5,771 bases of DNA. Origin: Dehalococcoidales bacterium (GTDB lineage Bacteria; Chloroflexota; Dehalococcoidia; Dehalococcoidales; Fen-1064). The position numbers were made by a program, and so were the translations under genes. Location: NCBI GenBank assembly GCA_016929875.1, contig JAFGHZ010000081.1, forward strand, positions 1-5,771, given 5' to 3'. Below the pieces are notes generated by a model that was given only the letters and a program-made list of their open reading frames with translations, did no database searches and was not told the DNA's origin. Below are positions 5,704 to 5,771 of the stretch, piece by piece (the stretch's first letter is position 1; each line of letters begins with the position of its first letter).

Positions 5704-5733
5704 TTGACAGTGAATAAATGAATATGTTATAGT
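5704..5733 (+). promoter_or_regulatory. Rightward promoter leading out of the window
   Basis: A perfect -35 TTGACA (5704-5709) is followed, after an 18-base spacer, by TATAGT (5728-5733), five of six matches to the -10 consensus. Transcription would start near 5740 and read into a gene whose body lies beyond the right edge. It is back to back with the tRNA promoter and does not overlap it. Confidence 0.65.
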
Positions 5734-5754
5734 ATCCGTTGCATAGGAAAAGCT

Positions 5755-5771
5755 ATGATGAAAAAGGGTAA
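5755..5771 (+). CDS. Possible first codons of a gene cut off by the window edge
   Basis: Two in-frame ATG codons (5755 and 5758) followed by AAA AAG GGT give MMKKG, a plausible start for a secreted or membrane protein. AGGA at 5745-5748 is a weak ribosome binding site, and the promoter above is placed correctly. Only five full codons are visible. The purine-rich aaaaaggg could instead be the ribosome binding site of a start just beyond the edge. Confidence 0.3.

Noticed and set aside
1..5771. CRISPR array, transposase, integrase or other classical mobile-element gene
   Set aside because: No regularly spaced repeats and no recombinase or transposase motifs were found in any plausible frame; the att-like repeats are the only sign of mobility.

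Overview
The window reads as a stretch of bacterial chromosome with moderate base composition. It carries one truncated housekeeping gene, one sigma/anti-sigma signalling pair, one secreted lipoprotein enzyme and one tRNA gene. The lineage cannot be fixed without a database search. The RimO-like enzyme, the TTG and GTG starts, the ECF sigma factor paired with a very large propeller-bearing anti-sigma protein, and the lipoprotein with a threonine-rich tether together suggest Chloroflexota (perhaps Dehalococcoidia). That is an impression from family knowledge, not a demonstrated assignment.

Layout. From the left edge to 952 (+) lies the C-terminal two thirds of RimO, the methylthiotransferase for ribosomal protein S12. 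It meets, tail to tail across 20 bases, a leftward two-gene operon. That operon encodes an ECF sigma factor (3979 to 3434, TTG start with a perfect AAGGAG) and, overlapping it by 11 bases, a roughly 823-residue membrane anti-sigma factor (3444 to 973). The anti-sigma protein has an N-terminal zinc-binding anti-sigma motif, one membrane helix, a LolA/RseB-like region, a beta-rich region and a C-terminal seven-repeat LVIVD-type beta-propeller. An AT-rich divergent intergenic region (3980-4230) separates this operon from a rightward gene (4231-5508). That gene encodes a lipoprotein serine hydrolase of the class C beta-lactamase/NylB superfamily, whose catalytic domain hangs on a tether of about 67 residues made almost only of Thr and Ala. 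After it comes tRNA-Ala(CGC) on the minus strand (5557-5632). The last 138 bases hold the tRNA promoter and a separate rightward promoter that fires out of the window.

How the parts fit. The sigma/anti-sigma pair looks like a one-operon envelope-signalling switch: the cytoplasmic zinc motif would hold the sigma factor, and the large outer part would sense something outside the membrane. The serine hydrolase is divergent from it and could be a neighbour of related envelope function, but it has its own good housekeeping-type promoter and nothing in the sequence proves a link.

The least ordinary signals lie around the tRNA. A fragment of its 3' end, plus some trailing sequence, is repeated in the same orientation 1.46 kb to the left, so the hydrolase gene is bracketed by att-like repeats. 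Separately, the tRNA's T-arm is matched by a perfect 12-base inverted repeat just past its 3' end.
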